DNA from: Niallia taxi
GTDB taxonomy: Bacteria; Bacillota; Bacilli; Bacillales; Cytobacillaceae
Assembly: GCF_032818155.1 (NCBI RefSeq)
Contig: NZ_CP102589.1
Span: forward strand, 1,040,001-1,104,000
DNA: 64,000 bases
Direction of reading: 5' to 3'
The notes under the pieces are model-generated. The model made no database searches and was not told the DNA's origin. It saw only the letters and a program-made list of their open reading frames with translations. Shown here one piece after another: positions 46,787-55,434 of the stretch; position 1 is the first letter of the stretch, and each line of letters begins with the position of its first letter. The position numbers and the translations under genes are program-made.

Positions 46787-47863
46787 CTATATGCTGCTCT
46801 TCCTCTGTGAATGGTTGATTTTTACCTGCTCATAGAGGGCTTGCATTAGGTCTAGTGTTTCTGTATAAATCTGTTGATCCTGTTCATTTATGATTTCGGC
46901 TATTTTTTGCCCGTAGTCATACTGATAAAATCCATCATATACTTCACATTCAGCAGCAGTTAATGCTATCTTTCTCTGAAGACAAGCTATACATATTCCA
47001 CAAGGAGTATACATTGCCTTGTCTATCTTTCTTTTCATTCTTACACATTCATTTGTATTTTTTATTTGCTGTTTATATTCTTTTGGCAGTTCCTTAATGA
47101 CTTCGGCACGGCTTTTTTGCAGCAATGGCGTCTCAATGCTCATATCGACTGATGCGCTTTTATAAAGGGCATTCATCATTTGATATGTTCTCGGATGGGC
47201 TGCTTTAAGTAAAAGAGATGGATTGTTAAGATAGTCCATGTTTATTTGTTTGCTTTGATAATAGAATACTTTTGAACCATCATTAAAATAGGACTTTGCA
47301 GCAGCAATCGCTATTACGAATAAAATAGCTGCAGGAGTGGTTTTTCTTTTAAAGAGTAGTTTTATAGGTGCATCAAGAATTTCGCTAGAATCAGCAACAG
47401 ATTTCCGCAAAAACGCTGCTAATTTTTGTTGTTTCTGCTTTTCATTATCTTTGTTGATAATACGAATGTAATCAAACAAGGACTTGTCCTTATTTAATCC
47501 GGCAATTGATTCTATATCATCATAAAACAATGCCACGTCTTGGTTTGCAGGCAATGACAAAAAAACGTCGTCGTTATCTAGCGGATTGATTACTGTGAAT
47601 TGAACAGGTACTGGTTTGTCAGTAATCCATTCAAAAAGCGCCTCTATTGCAGCCTTTTCCTGTTCCCAAAAAGATACATCAAAAACTGGAATTGATATGT
47701 CGAGGTCCTTTTTGTCTTTTTTTATATCAGACTCAAAGACAATAAGACTGCCCATTATAGTGATGAGGTCTATAAATTTACTGCTAGTATCGTTATAGTC
47801 AAAGTACATCCCATGAAGCACTTCTCTATGTAAATTAGTTAGAAGATCATTTTTTACATTCAT
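46787..47863 (-). CDS. QueC-like protein with degenerate PP-loop
   Basis: 358 residues from the ATG at 47863 (AGGAG 7 bp upstream). Residues about 40–95 (DLDISIPVFDVSFWEQEKAA, LFEWITDKPVPVQF) look like the N-terminal domain of QueC-like proteins such as QatC of the Qat anti-phage systems. Where these have LFSGGxDS, this protein has LFYDDIES (about 112–119), so ATP pyrophosphatase activity is probably lost. The QueC zinc cluster is kept: Cys273 and CGICIAC Cys288/291/294. A hydrophobic patch PAAILFVIAIAAAK sits mid-protein. No qatA, qatB or qatD neighbours. The call rests on motif reading only. Confidence 0.6.
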   Translation of the reverse strand: MNVKNDLLTNLHREVLHGMYFDYNDTSSKFIDLITIMGSLIVFESDIKKDKKDLDISIPVFDVSFWEQEKAAIEALFEWITDKPVPVQFTVINPLDNDDVFLSLPANQDVALFYDDIESIAGLNKDKSLFDYIRIINKDNEKQKQQKLAAFLRKSVADSSEILDAPIKLLFKRKTTPAAILFVIAIAAAKSYFNDGSKVFYYQSKQINMDYLNNPSLLLKAAHPRTYQMMNALYKSASVDMSIETPLLQKSRAEVIKELPKEYKQQIKNTNECVRMKRKIDKAMYTPCGICIACLQRKIALTAAECEVYDGFYQYDYGQKIAEIINEQDQQIYTETLDLMQALYEQVKINHSQRKSSI

Positions 47864-48001
47864 ACAAAAACTCCTGTTATCTTGTAGAAATGAAAATAGC
47901 AATTTACTAAATTATAGCACTTAATGGTTCTTTAGAGATAATTCTAATCCGGATAAGCATGACTTTTTCCATTAAAAAATCTAAAGAAATCATTTTTTGT
48001 A

Positions 48002-48658
48002 TTATATTTCCCGCGAAGCACTTACCTTTGAAGTGAATTCACGAATTTGTTCTAGTCGGTCAAAGTTATCAGCAAAATTAGGGGCATTTACCCTCACTAA
48101 ACCTTCGTTGAAATCCTTTTTAAAGTGGAATACACCGGATGGACGCATTGCGATAAGGTGGATTTGATTCCACTCAGGAAATCCAGCTTTGTGGTACAAG
48201 ACGTCTGCTGTTTCGAGTGCGATAAACTCCTTGCACCACTTCTTTGTGTGCAGAATATGTTCCATAGCAGGACCATTGTTGTGAATCATAATATTTTTGA
48301 ATTCTAAGAGATACTTCTGCTGTACATTAACGTATTCAACTATCTGAATGTTGCCGTTTTTTTCGTTGGAAGGGAAGAAGGAGCCAGGGGTCGGAAGCAT
48401 TGTTTCTTGTCTCACTAACTGTGTTCTATAATCCTTAAAAGCTTGCTTGAAATGGTCGTAATGTTCTTCTTCCTCTGCTTTAAGAAGAATGAGTATATTC
48501 CACATTTGGTTTTTATTTACGGATGAAAAGGTTAGTTTCTTGCGATATATTCTATAAAAAGTGAACTTGTTATTATTTTGTTGGAAATAAGTAAGGAATT
48601 GACTGATAAACTGCTTATCCTCTTTTTTGTCTGTAATGTATGTTTCAGCGTAGTACAT
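48002..48658 (-). CDS. Unrecognised conserved-looking protein
   Basis: 218 residues from the ATG at 48658, which has AAGGAG 9 bp upstream (48668–48673). I do not recognise it. It is hydrophilic with no signal or membrane segment. Two halves each have alternating strand/helix character (MYYAETYITDKK … MWNILILLKAEEEEHYDHFKQAF and IQIVEYVNVQQKYLLEFKNIMIHNNGPAMEHI … NQIHLIAMRP), which could be two ferredoxin-like dimeric alpha-beta-barrel modules; this is a guess. Same strand as the QueC-like gene, 138 bp upstream of it, so possibly co-transcribed. Confidence 0.65.
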   Translation of the reverse strand: MYYAETYITDKKEDKQFISQFLTYFQQNNNKFTFYRIYRKKLTFSSVNKNQMWNILILLKAEEEEHYDHFKQAFKDYRTQLVRQETMLPTPGSFFPSNEKNGNIQIVEYVNVQQKYLLEFKNIMIHNNGPAMEHILHTKKWCKEFIALETADVLYHKAGFPEWNQIHLIAMRPSGVFHFKKDFNEGLVRVNAPNFADNFDRLEQIREFTSKVSASREI

Positions 48659-48762
48659 CTTAAGACGCTCCTTATTCACGTTGTTTTTAATAAACCTAAC
48701 ATAATTGATAATCATTTTCAATTAGAAAGGGGTGTTTTGGTCTCCATTAACTTTTCCGCTAC

Positions 48763-48791
48763 AAAAAGAAAAGACAGGACCAAGTCCTATC
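48763..48791 (-). terminator. Terminator of the SDR gene (minus strand)
   Basis: On the minus strand GATAGGAC / GTCCTGTC (one G·T) with a TTG loop followed by TTTTCTTTTT. Confidence 0.8.
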
Positions 48792-48806
48792 CTTCCATGC
48801 CTACTA

Positions 48807-49550
48807 TTAAACCATCCCGCCATTAACCCGAATCGTTTGTCCTGTAATCCAGCGAGACTCCTCACTCACTAAGAAGGCTAATGTATCGGCGATATCCTCT
48901 GTTTCGCCTAATCTTCCAAAGGCATTATTTCTTTTTAATCCTTCTAATTGTTCAGGACCTTTGCCTTCTAGAAATAATTCTGTTGTTGTCGGACCTGGAG
49001 CAAGGGTATTAATGGTGATATTCTTTTGGCCAAATTCCCTTGCTAGCTGTCTGCTGATTTGTTCAACTGCACCCTTAGTAGCGGCATAGAGGCTGTACCC
49101 AGGGAACATTACTCCTGCAACCGATGTGGAGAAATAGACAATGCGGCCGTTTGCTTCCATATGTTTGAAGGCTTGTTGACAGGCAAAATAGGTTCCTTTC
49201 ACATTAATGGCAAAATGCTGGTCGAATTGTTCTTCTGTTACTGCGCTTATTGGAACGGTATGCATGATACCTGCATTATTTACAAGGATATCAACTTTAC
49301 CGAAATGACTGATTGTCTGTTCGAATAACTTCTCTATTTCCTTTAATTTGCTTACATCTGCTTTGACAGCAATTGCGTGGCCGCCATTCTCAACAATATC
49401 TGCAACAACCTCGTCTGCAGCTTGAGGACTGTTGGCATAATTGACGACTACCTTTGCTCCTAATTCTGCCAGCCTTTTAGCACTTTGTGCGCCAATTCCT
49501 CTTGATGCGCCTGTAATAATGGCGACTTTATCCTGTAAGTTTGTCATCAT
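48807..49550 (-). CDS. Short-chain dehydrogenase/reductase
   Basis: About 247 residues, classical SDR. Cofactor motif TGASRGIG with downstream NYANS suggesting NADP(H); NNAG motif ILVNNAGIMH; catalytic Ser-Tyr-Lys in STSVAGVMFPGYSLYAATKGA; C-terminal RWITGQTIRVNGG. Resembles 3-oxoacyl-ACP-reductase/sugar dehydrogenase-type proteins; substrate unknown. Start chosen at the first of two adjacent ATGs, 5 bp after GGAGG; the upstream TTG at 49562 contains that site. Divergent from an AraC regulator, a common arrangement in which the regulator controls the oxidoreductase. Confidence 0.88.
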   Translation of the reverse strand: MMTNLQDKVAIITGASRGIGAQSAKRLAELGAKVVVNYANSPQAADEVVADIVENGGHAIAVKADVSKLKEIEKLFEQTISHFGKVDILVNNAGIMHTVPISAVTEEQFDQHFAINVKGTYFACQQAFKHMEANGRIVYFSTSVAGVMFPGYSLYAATKGAVEQISRQLAREFGQKNITINTLAPGPTTTELFLEGKGPEQLEGLKRNNAFGRLGETEDIADTLAFLVSEESRWITGQTIRVNGGMV

Positions 49551-49630
49551 TAATTCCTCCAAAACTATCTATTTTCTTCACATTATAAACAACCTAAAAT
49601 CGAACAAGGTAGCAGATTCATCTGTTATTT

Positions 49631-49660
49631 TTGCCTATTTCTCCAAATAAACGTTAAAAT
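49631..49660 (+). promoter_or_regulatory. Putative promoter of the AraC-family gene
   Basis: TTGCCT (49631–49636), 18 bp, TAAAAT (49655–49660). Transcription would start near 49667, which rules out translation from the in-frame ATG at 49659. Confidence 0.55.
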
Positions 49661-49682
49661 GATAAAAAAGGCGGTGAATGAC

Positions 49683-50579
49683 ATGAAGGATAGGCAGCAG
49701 CAGCTTGTGAAATTAATTGAAAATCATACGAATACGGATGGAACTATTGAAACGGAGATTGATAAATTAAGTTTTATCCGGTCTTCATCCTTATCAGAGC
49801 CCCTCCATTCCTTGTTTGAACCATCTGTCTGTTTTATTGCTCAAGGCTCAAAAATCGTGATGGTTGGTGATGATATTTTTCATTATGACCCGAATCACTA
49901 TCTTATCGCCTCTGTTCATTTGCCAATAACGGGAAAAATCATTAAAGCTACAGAGGACAAACCATATTTAGGTGTCAAGCTGCGCTTTACAACAGAAGAG
50001 ATTCTCGATGTTATTAAGGTAAAGCAGGATCACTCCGCTCCTGCCCAAAGAGCCATTATGGTCAATGAAACAACGTCGAATATATTAGATGCCGTCATAA
50101 GACTGATTAGTTTACTTGATACACCAGAAGATATTCCTGCACTTGCACCGCTTTATAAAAGGGAAATTCTTTATCGAATTTGGCAAAATGAAGATGGTGA
50201 ACAAATGAGGGAGTTCGCAGTGATGGGAAGTCAAGCGCAGGCAATCAAGGAGGTTATCCAAACAATTAATGAGGAGTTTGATCAGCCGCTGCGGATAGAT
50301 GTACTCGCAAAAATGGCGAAGATGAGCGTTTCCTCCTTTCATCATTATTTTAAACAAGTAACGTCAATGAGCCCTTTGAAGTATCAAAAAAAGATAAGGT
50401 TGCAGGAGGCGAGAAAGCTATTAATGTCAGAGCCGGTTGAAGCAGCAGAGGCAGCATTCCAAGTCGGCTATGAAAGCCCTTCTCAATTCAGCAGGGAATA
50501 CAGCAGAATGTTTGGTTATCCGCCCGTTAGTGATGTAAAAAGACTGAGAGATTCCTTAACGAACAGTGCAGAAAAATAA
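49683..50579 (+). CDS. AraC-family transcriptional regulator
   Basis: 298 residues: N-terminal AraC_N cupin-like domain (about 15–175; SEPLHSLFEPSVCFIAQGSKIVMVGDDIFHYDPNHYLI region) and two C-terminal helix-turn-helix motifs (about 200–290; RIDVLAKMAKMSVSSFHHYFKQ and EAAFQVGYESPSQFSREYSRMFGYPP). ATG 49683 has GGCGGTGA upstream. Divergent from the SDR gene with about 130 bp between; likely activates it in response to an unknown compound. Confidence 0.9.
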   Translation: MKDRQQQLVKLIENHTNTDGTIETEIDKLSFIRSSSLSEPLHSLFEPSVCFIAQGSKIVMVGDDIFHYDPNHYLIASVHLPITGKIIKATEDKPYLGVKLRFTTEEILDVIKVKQDHSAPAQRAIMVNETTSNILDAVIRLISLLDTPEDIPALAPLYKREILYRIWQNEDGEQMREFAVMGSQAQAIKEVIQTINEEFDQPLRIDVLAKMAKMSVSSFHHYFKQVTSMSPLKYQKKIRLQEARKLLMSEPVEAAEAAFQVGYESPSQFSREYSRMFGYPPVSDVKRLRDSLTNSAEK

Positions 50580-50614
50580 AAAGTGAGCATACTCTGATAA
50601 ACAGCCCTAGTATC

Positions 50615-50644
50615 TTAACCGTGAGTGAGTTAGTAGGCTATAAT
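50615..50644 (+). promoter_or_regulatory. Putative promoter of scrR
   Basis: TTAACC (50615–50620), 18 bp, perfect TATAAT (50639–50644), 33 bp before the scrR ATG. Confidence 0.6.
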
Positions 50645-50677
50645 ATAGTTATAAATACATATATGAGGTTGGTAAAA

Positions 50678-51661
50678 ATGATTCGGACCATTGCGGATAT
50701 TGCTAAAATCGCTGGTGTCGCCAAAAGTACCGTTTCACGCTACCTAAACGGCGGCTCTGTTGGTGAGGCAACGAAAAAGAAGATTGAAAAGGCAATTCAA
50801 GATACTGGATATACGCCTAATCCATTTGCTCAAAGCTTAAAAGCAAAAAAGACGAATATTATCGGCACGATTGTTCCGAGATTAGATTCTTATGCTTCGT
50901 CACAGACGTTAATCGGAATTGATGAACAGTTGAAGGAATGGAATTATCAAATGCTGATATCCAATACAAGCCAGGATTTAGACAGAGAAATTGAGAGTAT
51001 TTACAGCTTGGCAAAACAAAAGATGGCGGGCATTATTCTCCTTGCCACTGTGATTACAGACAGGCATCTGAAGGCCATTTCCGAAATTAATATTCCCGTC
51101 CTGCTGATTGGTCAGGAGCATGAAGAGATTCATAGTGTTATTCATGATGATTATCATGCTGGTTTGGCGATCGGACAATATGTGCTGGAGAAGGGACATC
51201 GGAAAATTGCCTTTCTTGGTGTTACAGAACAGGATATTGCTGTTGGTGTTAAACGGAAAACTGGTTTCCAAAAAGCATTGGAGGCAAGGGACGATATTGA
51301 TGTCAGTTATTATGAGACAGAATTTAATATTCCTGCCGCTCAAGCCGCTGCGATGAATATTTTGGATGCCCGTGAGCATTCTATTATCGTTTGTGCCACA
51401 GACAATATTGCGATTGGTGTTTTAAAGTCAGCATACAAACAAGGGTTATCTATACCAAGAGATGTGTCAGTTACAGGATTTGGCGGTTATGATGTGACAG
51501 AAGCTATCCATCCCGGCATTACGACAGCGAAATTTCATTATAAGGAAGCAGGTAAAAAAGCAGCAATAAATATGGTTGAGCTAATTCAAGAGCGGCCAGT
51601 GGAAAAACTGACAACCATGAATTTTGAGATAATTAAACGAGAAAGCGTTGACACTGTCTAG
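50678..51661 (+). CDS. scrR: LacI-family sucrose operon repressor
   Basis: 327 residues from ATG 50678 (GAGGTTGG upstream); the frame extends to 50621 but without a site and across the promoter. LacI helix-turn-helix in residues 1–50 (TIADIAKIAGVAKSTVSRYLNGG) and effector domain (GTIVPRLDSYASSQTLIGIDEQL to TGFGGYDVTEAIHPGITT). Immediately upstream of the sucrose PTS and hydrolase genes, with GGAACCGGTTCC-type operators in between, so it is taken as their repressor. Effector probably sucrose 6-phosphate or fructose, by analogy. Confidence 0.88.
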   Translation: MIRTIADIAKIAGVAKSTVSRYLNGGSVGEATKKKIEKAIQDTGYTPNPFAQSLKAKKTNIIGTIVPRLDSYASSQTLIGIDEQLKEWNYQMLISNTSQDLDREIESIYSLAKQKMAGIILLATVITDRHLKAISEINIPVLLIGQEHEEIHSVIHDDYHAGLAIGQYVLEKGHRKIAFLGVTEQDIAVGVKRKTGFQKALEARDDIDVSYYETEFNIPAAQAAAMNILDAREHSIIVCATDNIAIGVLKSAYKQGLSIPRDVSVTGFGGYDVTEAIHPGITTAKFHYKEAGKKAAINMVELIQERPVEKLTTMNFEIIKRESVDTV

Positions 51662-51675
51662 CACGATGAATTATA

Positions 51676-51733
51676 ATTCTAGTGAAACCGATTCCAATCT
51701 AAAAATTTGGTTTCATTAGAATCTATTTTTTTT
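51676..51733 (+). terminator. Terminator of scrR, overlapping the first operator
   Basis: ATTCTAGTGAAACC (51676–51689) pairs with GGTTTCATTAGAAT (51709–51722), 14 bp with one G·U, followed by a nine-T run. Operator 1 (51684–51695) lies partly in the left arm. Confidence 0.85.
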
Positions 51734-51798
51734 TAACTTAAATTTGGAACCGGTTCCTTAAACGGTTTTTGTTTTTAAATATTTTTGGAACCGGTTCT
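51684..51798. promoter_or_regulatory. Three ScrR-type operators upstream of scrA
   Basis: GAAACCGATTCC (51684–51695), GGAACCGGTTCC (51746–51757, perfect palindrome) and GGAACCGGTTCT (51787–51798). All have the central CG of LacI-family operators. Centre-to-centre distances are 62 and 41 bp, near whole helical turns. I could not pick a convincing promoter between them. Confidence 0.8.
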
Positions 51799-51830
51799 AC
51801 AACTTGATTTATAATAGGGAGGAACGAATG

Positions 51831-53282
51831 ATGAACCATAAAAAAATCGCAGAAGAGATACTGACGGCAATTGGCGGTAAAGACAATGTATCTGCAGCAG
51901 CACACTGTGCAACACGGCTTCGATTAGTGCTGAATGATGAATCAGCAATCGATCAAGGAGCACTTGATAATATGGATGTGGTAAAAGGGACCTTTTCAAC
52001 AGGAGGCCAATATCAAATTATTTTAGGCTCAGGAACTGTGAATGAGGTGTATAAGCATTTTGCCTCCATGACTGGCTTATCGGAAATGTCGACAAAGGAT
52101 GTTAAAGAAGCAGGAGCAAAAAAGCTTAATCCAATTCAACAGTTTGTAAAAATGCTGTCAGATATCTTTGTGCCGATAATCCCTGCAATTGTTGCTGGCG
52201 GTTTATTAATGGGACTTAACAATGTTTTGACAGCACAGGATTTATTTATAGACGGAAAATCTTTAGTAGATGCGTATCCGAATATGGCAGATTTAGCTGC
52301 ACTTATTAATACTTTTGCAAACGCTGCCTTTGTGTTTTTGCCAATCTTAATTGGTTTCTCCGCCACACAGCGGTTTGGGGGAAATCCATATCTTGGTGCA
52401 GCACTGGGAATGCTTATGGTTCACCCGGATTTACTGAATGGCTACAATTATGCAGATGCAATGCTGAAAAATGAAGTTCCTGTTTGGCACATATTTGGCT
52501 TGGACATTGAGAAGGTGGCCTATCAAGGAACTGTGCTGCCTGTGCTTGCTGCCTCGTTTATTTTGGCTAAGATTGAAACATTTCTCAGAAGAATCGTACC
52601 TTCCGCATTAGATAATTTGCTGACACCGCTCTTATCTATTTTTATAACTGGTTTATTGACATTTACTATAGTTGGCCCACTTACAAGGTCAGCAGGGAAT
52701 CTATTAACAGATGGAATTGTTTGGATGTATGACACAACCGGAGTAATCGGCGGATTAATTTTCGGCCTTTTGTATGCACCAATTGTTATTACAGGAATGC
52801 ATCACAGCTTTATCGCAGTGGAAACACAATTGCTTGCAGACATTGCCAAAACAGGAGGCTCCTTCTTATTTGCTATCGCAACAATGTCCAATATAGCGCA
52901 AGGTGCAGCAACACTTGCTGTATTGAAAATAACAAAGGATGCAAAGGTGAAAGGAACGGCGTCTGCAGCAGGTATTTCTGCATTGCTTGGCATTACAGAG
53001 CCAGCGATGTTCGGTGTTAATCTAAAACTGAGATATCCATTTATCGGGGCTATCGTAGGTTCTGCTGTTGGCTCTGGTTTTGTCACATTGTTTAAAGTAA
53101 AAGCTGTTGCATTAGGTGCTGCCGGATTGCCTGGGATCATTTCAATTCGTCCAGATACGATTGTGCCATATATTATCGGAATGGCAGTCGCATTTGCAGT
53201 TGCCTTCACTGTAACAATTGTATTAGCGAAAAGAGCAGCTAAAAAGGAAGCAAACATAAGAAAAGAAGGCATAGTGGCATAA
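51831..53282 (+). CDS. scrA: PTS sucrose-specific EIIBC
   Basis: 483 residues. EIIB domain (1–90) with Cys26 in [13 protein letters not shown] and [26 protein letters not shown] domain (about 105–470) with about ten membrane helices, [10 protein letters not shown] and [18 protein letters not shown]. Imports sucrose as sucrose 6-phosphate. No EIIA domain, normal for this family, which borrows a glucose-type EIIA. ATG 51828 is immediately upstream in frame; 51831 gives the better 8-bp spacing to AGGGAGG. Controlled by ScrR operators. Confidence 0.92.
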   Translation: MNHKKIAEEILTAIGGKDNVSAAAHCATRLRLVLNDESAIDQGALDNMDVVKGTFSTGGQYQIILGSGTVNEVYKHFASMTGLSEMSTKDVKEAGAKKLNPIQQFVKMLSDIFVPIIPAIVAGGLLMGLNNVLTAQDLFIDGKSLVDAYPNMADLAALINTFANAAFVFLPILIGFSATQRFGGNPYLGAALGMLMVHPDLLNGYNYADAMLKNEVPVWHIFGLDIEKVAYQGTVLPVLAASFILAKIETFLRRIVPSALDNLLTPLLSIFITGLLTFTIVGPLTRSAGNLLTDGIVWMYDTTGVIGGLIFGLLYAPIVITGMHHSFIAVETQLLADIAKTGGSFLFAIATMSNIAQGAATLAVLKITKDAKVKGTASAAGISALLGITEPAMFGVNLKLRYPFIGAIVGSAVGSGFVTLFKVKAVALGAAGLPGIISIRPDTIVPYIIGMAVAFAVAFTVTIVLAKRAAKKEANIRKEGIVA

Positions 53283-53295
53283 AATATCGATAAAT

Positions 53296-53326
53296 AAAGG
53301 GGAGAAGTTTTTCTCCTTTGTTTTTT
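53296..53326 (+). terminator. Intra-operon hairpin with T run between scrA and scrB
   Basis: AAAGGGGAGAA / TTCTCCTTT stem (one bulged G) followed by GTTTTTT; likely a leaky terminator that lowers scrB expression relative to scrA. Confidence 0.65.
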
Positions 53327-53341
53327 AGGGAGTGAATCATC

Positions 53342-54823
53342 ATGGAATGGAACAGAGAACAGAGGTATAGAAGATGGGAGGATGCATTGGAGGCAGAACA
53401 GATGCAGCTTGTAGCAATGGTTAATCAATGCTCATGGAGACAATCCTTTCATATTCAGCCTGTTACAGGGCTGCTTAATGATCCGAATGGCTTTGCCTAT
53501 TATAATGGCGAATACCATTTGTTTTACCAATGGTTTCCCCTTGGTCCTGTCCATGGTTTAAAGAATTGGTATCATACAAAATCAAAGGATCTCATTCACT
53601 GGGAAAATGTCGGTGTGGCGATTGAGCCAACAAATGAATTTGACAGCCATGGTGTATACTCTGGCAGCGGAATGGAGCATGATGGACAATTATACTTTAT
53701 GTATACGGGCAACAGCCGAAATGAGAGCTGGATAAGAACGCCTTATCAATGTCTTGCTGTCATGAATGAGAAGGGGCAAATCCAAAAGCACGAAAAACCA
53801 GTAATAGCTAATGTACCTGACGGCTATACAGATCATTACCGTGATCCTAAAGTTTGGAAGCATGGGTCTGACTTTTTCGCAGTTATTGGAGCACAGCGTT
53901 CAAATGAAACAGGAACAATTATACTCTATCGTTCTAGTGATTTGACAGAATGGAACTTGGAAGGCGAATTAGAGATAGGCTTTAAGGATTTCGGTTATAT
54001 GTGGGAATGTCCAGATTATTTTGAAGTGGATGGACATGGCATACTTCTGTTTTGTCCACAAGGTATTAATTCAGAAGGAGACAGCTATCAAAATATTTAT
54101 CAATCAGGCTATGTGCTTGGAGATAAGCTGAATATACAAGAAAGAACCCTTGTTCATACCGGTTTTCAAGAGATGGACAGAGGATTTGATTTTTATGCAC
54201 CACAAACAATGGAGGCCCCTGATGGCAGAAGAATACTAATCGGATGGATGGGGCTGCCTGAAATAGAATACCCAACAGATAAGAATGGCTGGGCTCATTG
54301 CTTGACACTTCCCCGTGAATTGACTGTAAGGAATGGAAAGTTACGGCAATCACCGGTGCAGGAGCTGGAGAGACTTAGAGGGAACAAAGCAGAAGCTCAT
54401 TTATTGATAGAGAACGAGACTAGGCAGGTGGAAAAATTTGCTGGAGAGGTCTATGAATTATCAGTAGAATTTTCAAACTTCACAGCAGAACAATTTGGTG
54501 TTGAGCTGCGAGCAGGGGATGAGAACAAAACCATCCTTAAATACGATACACTTGCAAAAAAGGTGATTTTAGACAGGAGTGAATCGGGAGAGCTTGCTGG
54601 GATACAGTATGGGACTGTTCGACAATACTCAATGGCGTCAGAAACCATTCATTTCCGGATATTTGTTGATGTTTCCTCTGTTGAAGTGTTTGTCAACGAC
54701 GGAGAGGAAGTGTTCACAGCAAGAATTTTCCCAGATGCATACAGCCAAGCCATTCGATTTTTCGCACAAAATGGGAAGTCAGAAGTGAAGGCTGTTAAAT
54801 ATGAACTTAATTCTGATTGCTGA
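53342..54823 (+). CDS. scrB: Sucrose-6-phosphate hydrolase (GH32)
   Basis: Cleaves sucrose 6-phosphate to glucose 6-phosphate and fructose in the cytoplasm. 493 residues: five-bladed propeller with nucleophile Asp47 in GLLNDPNGFAYY, transition-state Asp in HYRDPKVW, and acid/base Glu222 in WECPDYF; C-terminal beta-sandwich from about residue 340 (SVEVFVNDGEEVFTARIFP). No signal peptide. Follows scrA by 59 bp and ends with a strong terminator. Confidence 0.95.
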   Translation: MEWNREQRYRRWEDALEAEQMQLVAMVNQCSWRQSFHIQPVTGLLNDPNGFAYYNGEYHLFYQWFPLGPVHGLKNWYHTKSKDLIHWENVGVAIEPTNEFDSHGVYSGSGMEHDGQLYFMYTGNSRNESWIRTPYQCLAVMNEKGQIQKHEKPVIANVPDGYTDHYRDPKVWKHGSDFFAVIGAQRSNETGTIILYRSSDLTEWNLEGELEIGFKDFGYMWECPDYFEVDGHGILLFCPQGINSEGDSYQNIYQSGYVLGDKLNIQERTLVHTGFQEMDRGFDFYAPQTMEAPDGRRILIGWMGLPEIEYPTDKNGWAHCLTLPRELTVRNGKLRQSPVQELERLRGNKAEAHLLIENETRQVEKFAGEVYELSVEFSNFTAEQFGVELRAGDENKTILKYDTLAKKVILDRSESGELAGIQYGTVRQYSMASETIHFRIFVDVSSVEVFVNDGEEVFTARIFPDAYSQAIRFFAQNGKSEVKAVKYELNSDC

Positions 54824-54836
54824 TTTTTATAAGCTG

Positions 54837-54885
54837 CCCCGTAAATGTTAGACACCATTCTAACTTTTACGGGGTGGTTTTTATA
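54837..54885. terminator. Terminator of scrB
   Basis: CCCCGTAAA-T-GTTAGA pairs with TCTAAC-T-TTTACGGGG, one internal mismatch, then a T-rich tail. The convergent GNAT gene ends inside the tail. Confidence 0.9.
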
Positions 54886-55312
54886 TACTTTTTGTCATCA
54901 GCACATGAGGTATGCCATCCTCCATAAATACATCAGAAGAAGTCTCATAGCCGAGCTTTTGGTAGAAGCCCTCTGCATGTGTTTGGCCATGCAACTTCAC
55001 CTTTATGTCTTTTCGGTCTGCGGCAAGCTCTTCAAGCTTTGTAATAATAACCTTACCAAGACCGAATTTACGGTATTCCTGTGAAATACAAATTCTTTCT
55101 AGTTTGCCATAGCCCTCAACAGATCTCACTCGTCCAGTACCGACAGCCTCGCCGTTATAATAGACAAGGATATGATCACATTTGCCATCAAGCTTATCAA
55201 ATTCATCGTACTCGTCTTCTAACGGAACACCCTGCTCCTCAACAAACACCTTCCGTCTTATATGTAACGCCTGCTCTAGTTCATCCAATGTTGTGATTTT
55301 TTTTGCTTCCAC
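54881..55312 (-). CDS. GNAT-family N-acetyltransferase (YjcF/ElaA-like)
   Basis: 143 residues, GNAT fold. RRKVFVEEQGVPLEDEYDEFD at the N-terminus is typical of the YjcF/ElaA group; the acetyl-CoA loop is QEYRKFGLGKVIITKLE (Q/R-x-x-G-x-G/A pattern), with GFYQKLGYETSSDVFMEDGIPHVLM at the end. Substrate unknown. GTG start; AAAGGA lies 10–15 bp upstream, a rather distant site. Divergent from a MarR regulator across an intergenic region with several dyads, so the regulator may control it. Confidence 0.85.
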   Translation of the reverse strand: MEAKKITTLDELEQALHIRRKVFVEEQGVPLEDEYDEFDKLDGKCDHILVYYNGEAVGTGRVRSVEGYGKLERICISQEYRKFGLGKVIITKLEELAADRKDIKVKLHGQTHAEGFYQKLGYETSSDVFMEDGIPHVLMTKSI

Positions 55313-55394
55313 TTACTATTTCATTCCTTTCTGGATTTATAATGAGAAACAAGTCATAATTTAATTATCATTATAAACAGTTTATAGGAAAAGT

Positions 55395-55418
55395 TTATTG
55401 TTGTAAATACAACAATAA
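55395..55418. promoter_or_regulatory. 24-bp perfect palindrome, candidate MarR operator
   Basis: TTATTGTTGTA-AA-TACAACAATAA immediately before the MarR ribosome site. A second dyad TTATAATGA / TCATTATAA lies at about 55337–55375. Confidence 0.75.
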
Positions 55419-55434
55419 TTGGAGGTTTATTTTA

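Noticed and set aside
46787..48658. A complete Qat anti-phage operon
   Set aside because: Only a QueC-like gene with a degenerate PP-loop is present; no ATPase (QatA), QatB or TatD-like nuclease (QatD) flanks it.
51810..51815. Perfect TATAAT before scrA
   Set aside because: As a -10 it would start transcription within the scrA ribosome site, and no -35 lies at 16–18 bp.
52802..53428. 208-codon minus-strand ORF opposite scrA
   Set aside because: Mirror frame of membrane-helix codons; crosses the scrA–scrB junction and its hairpin.
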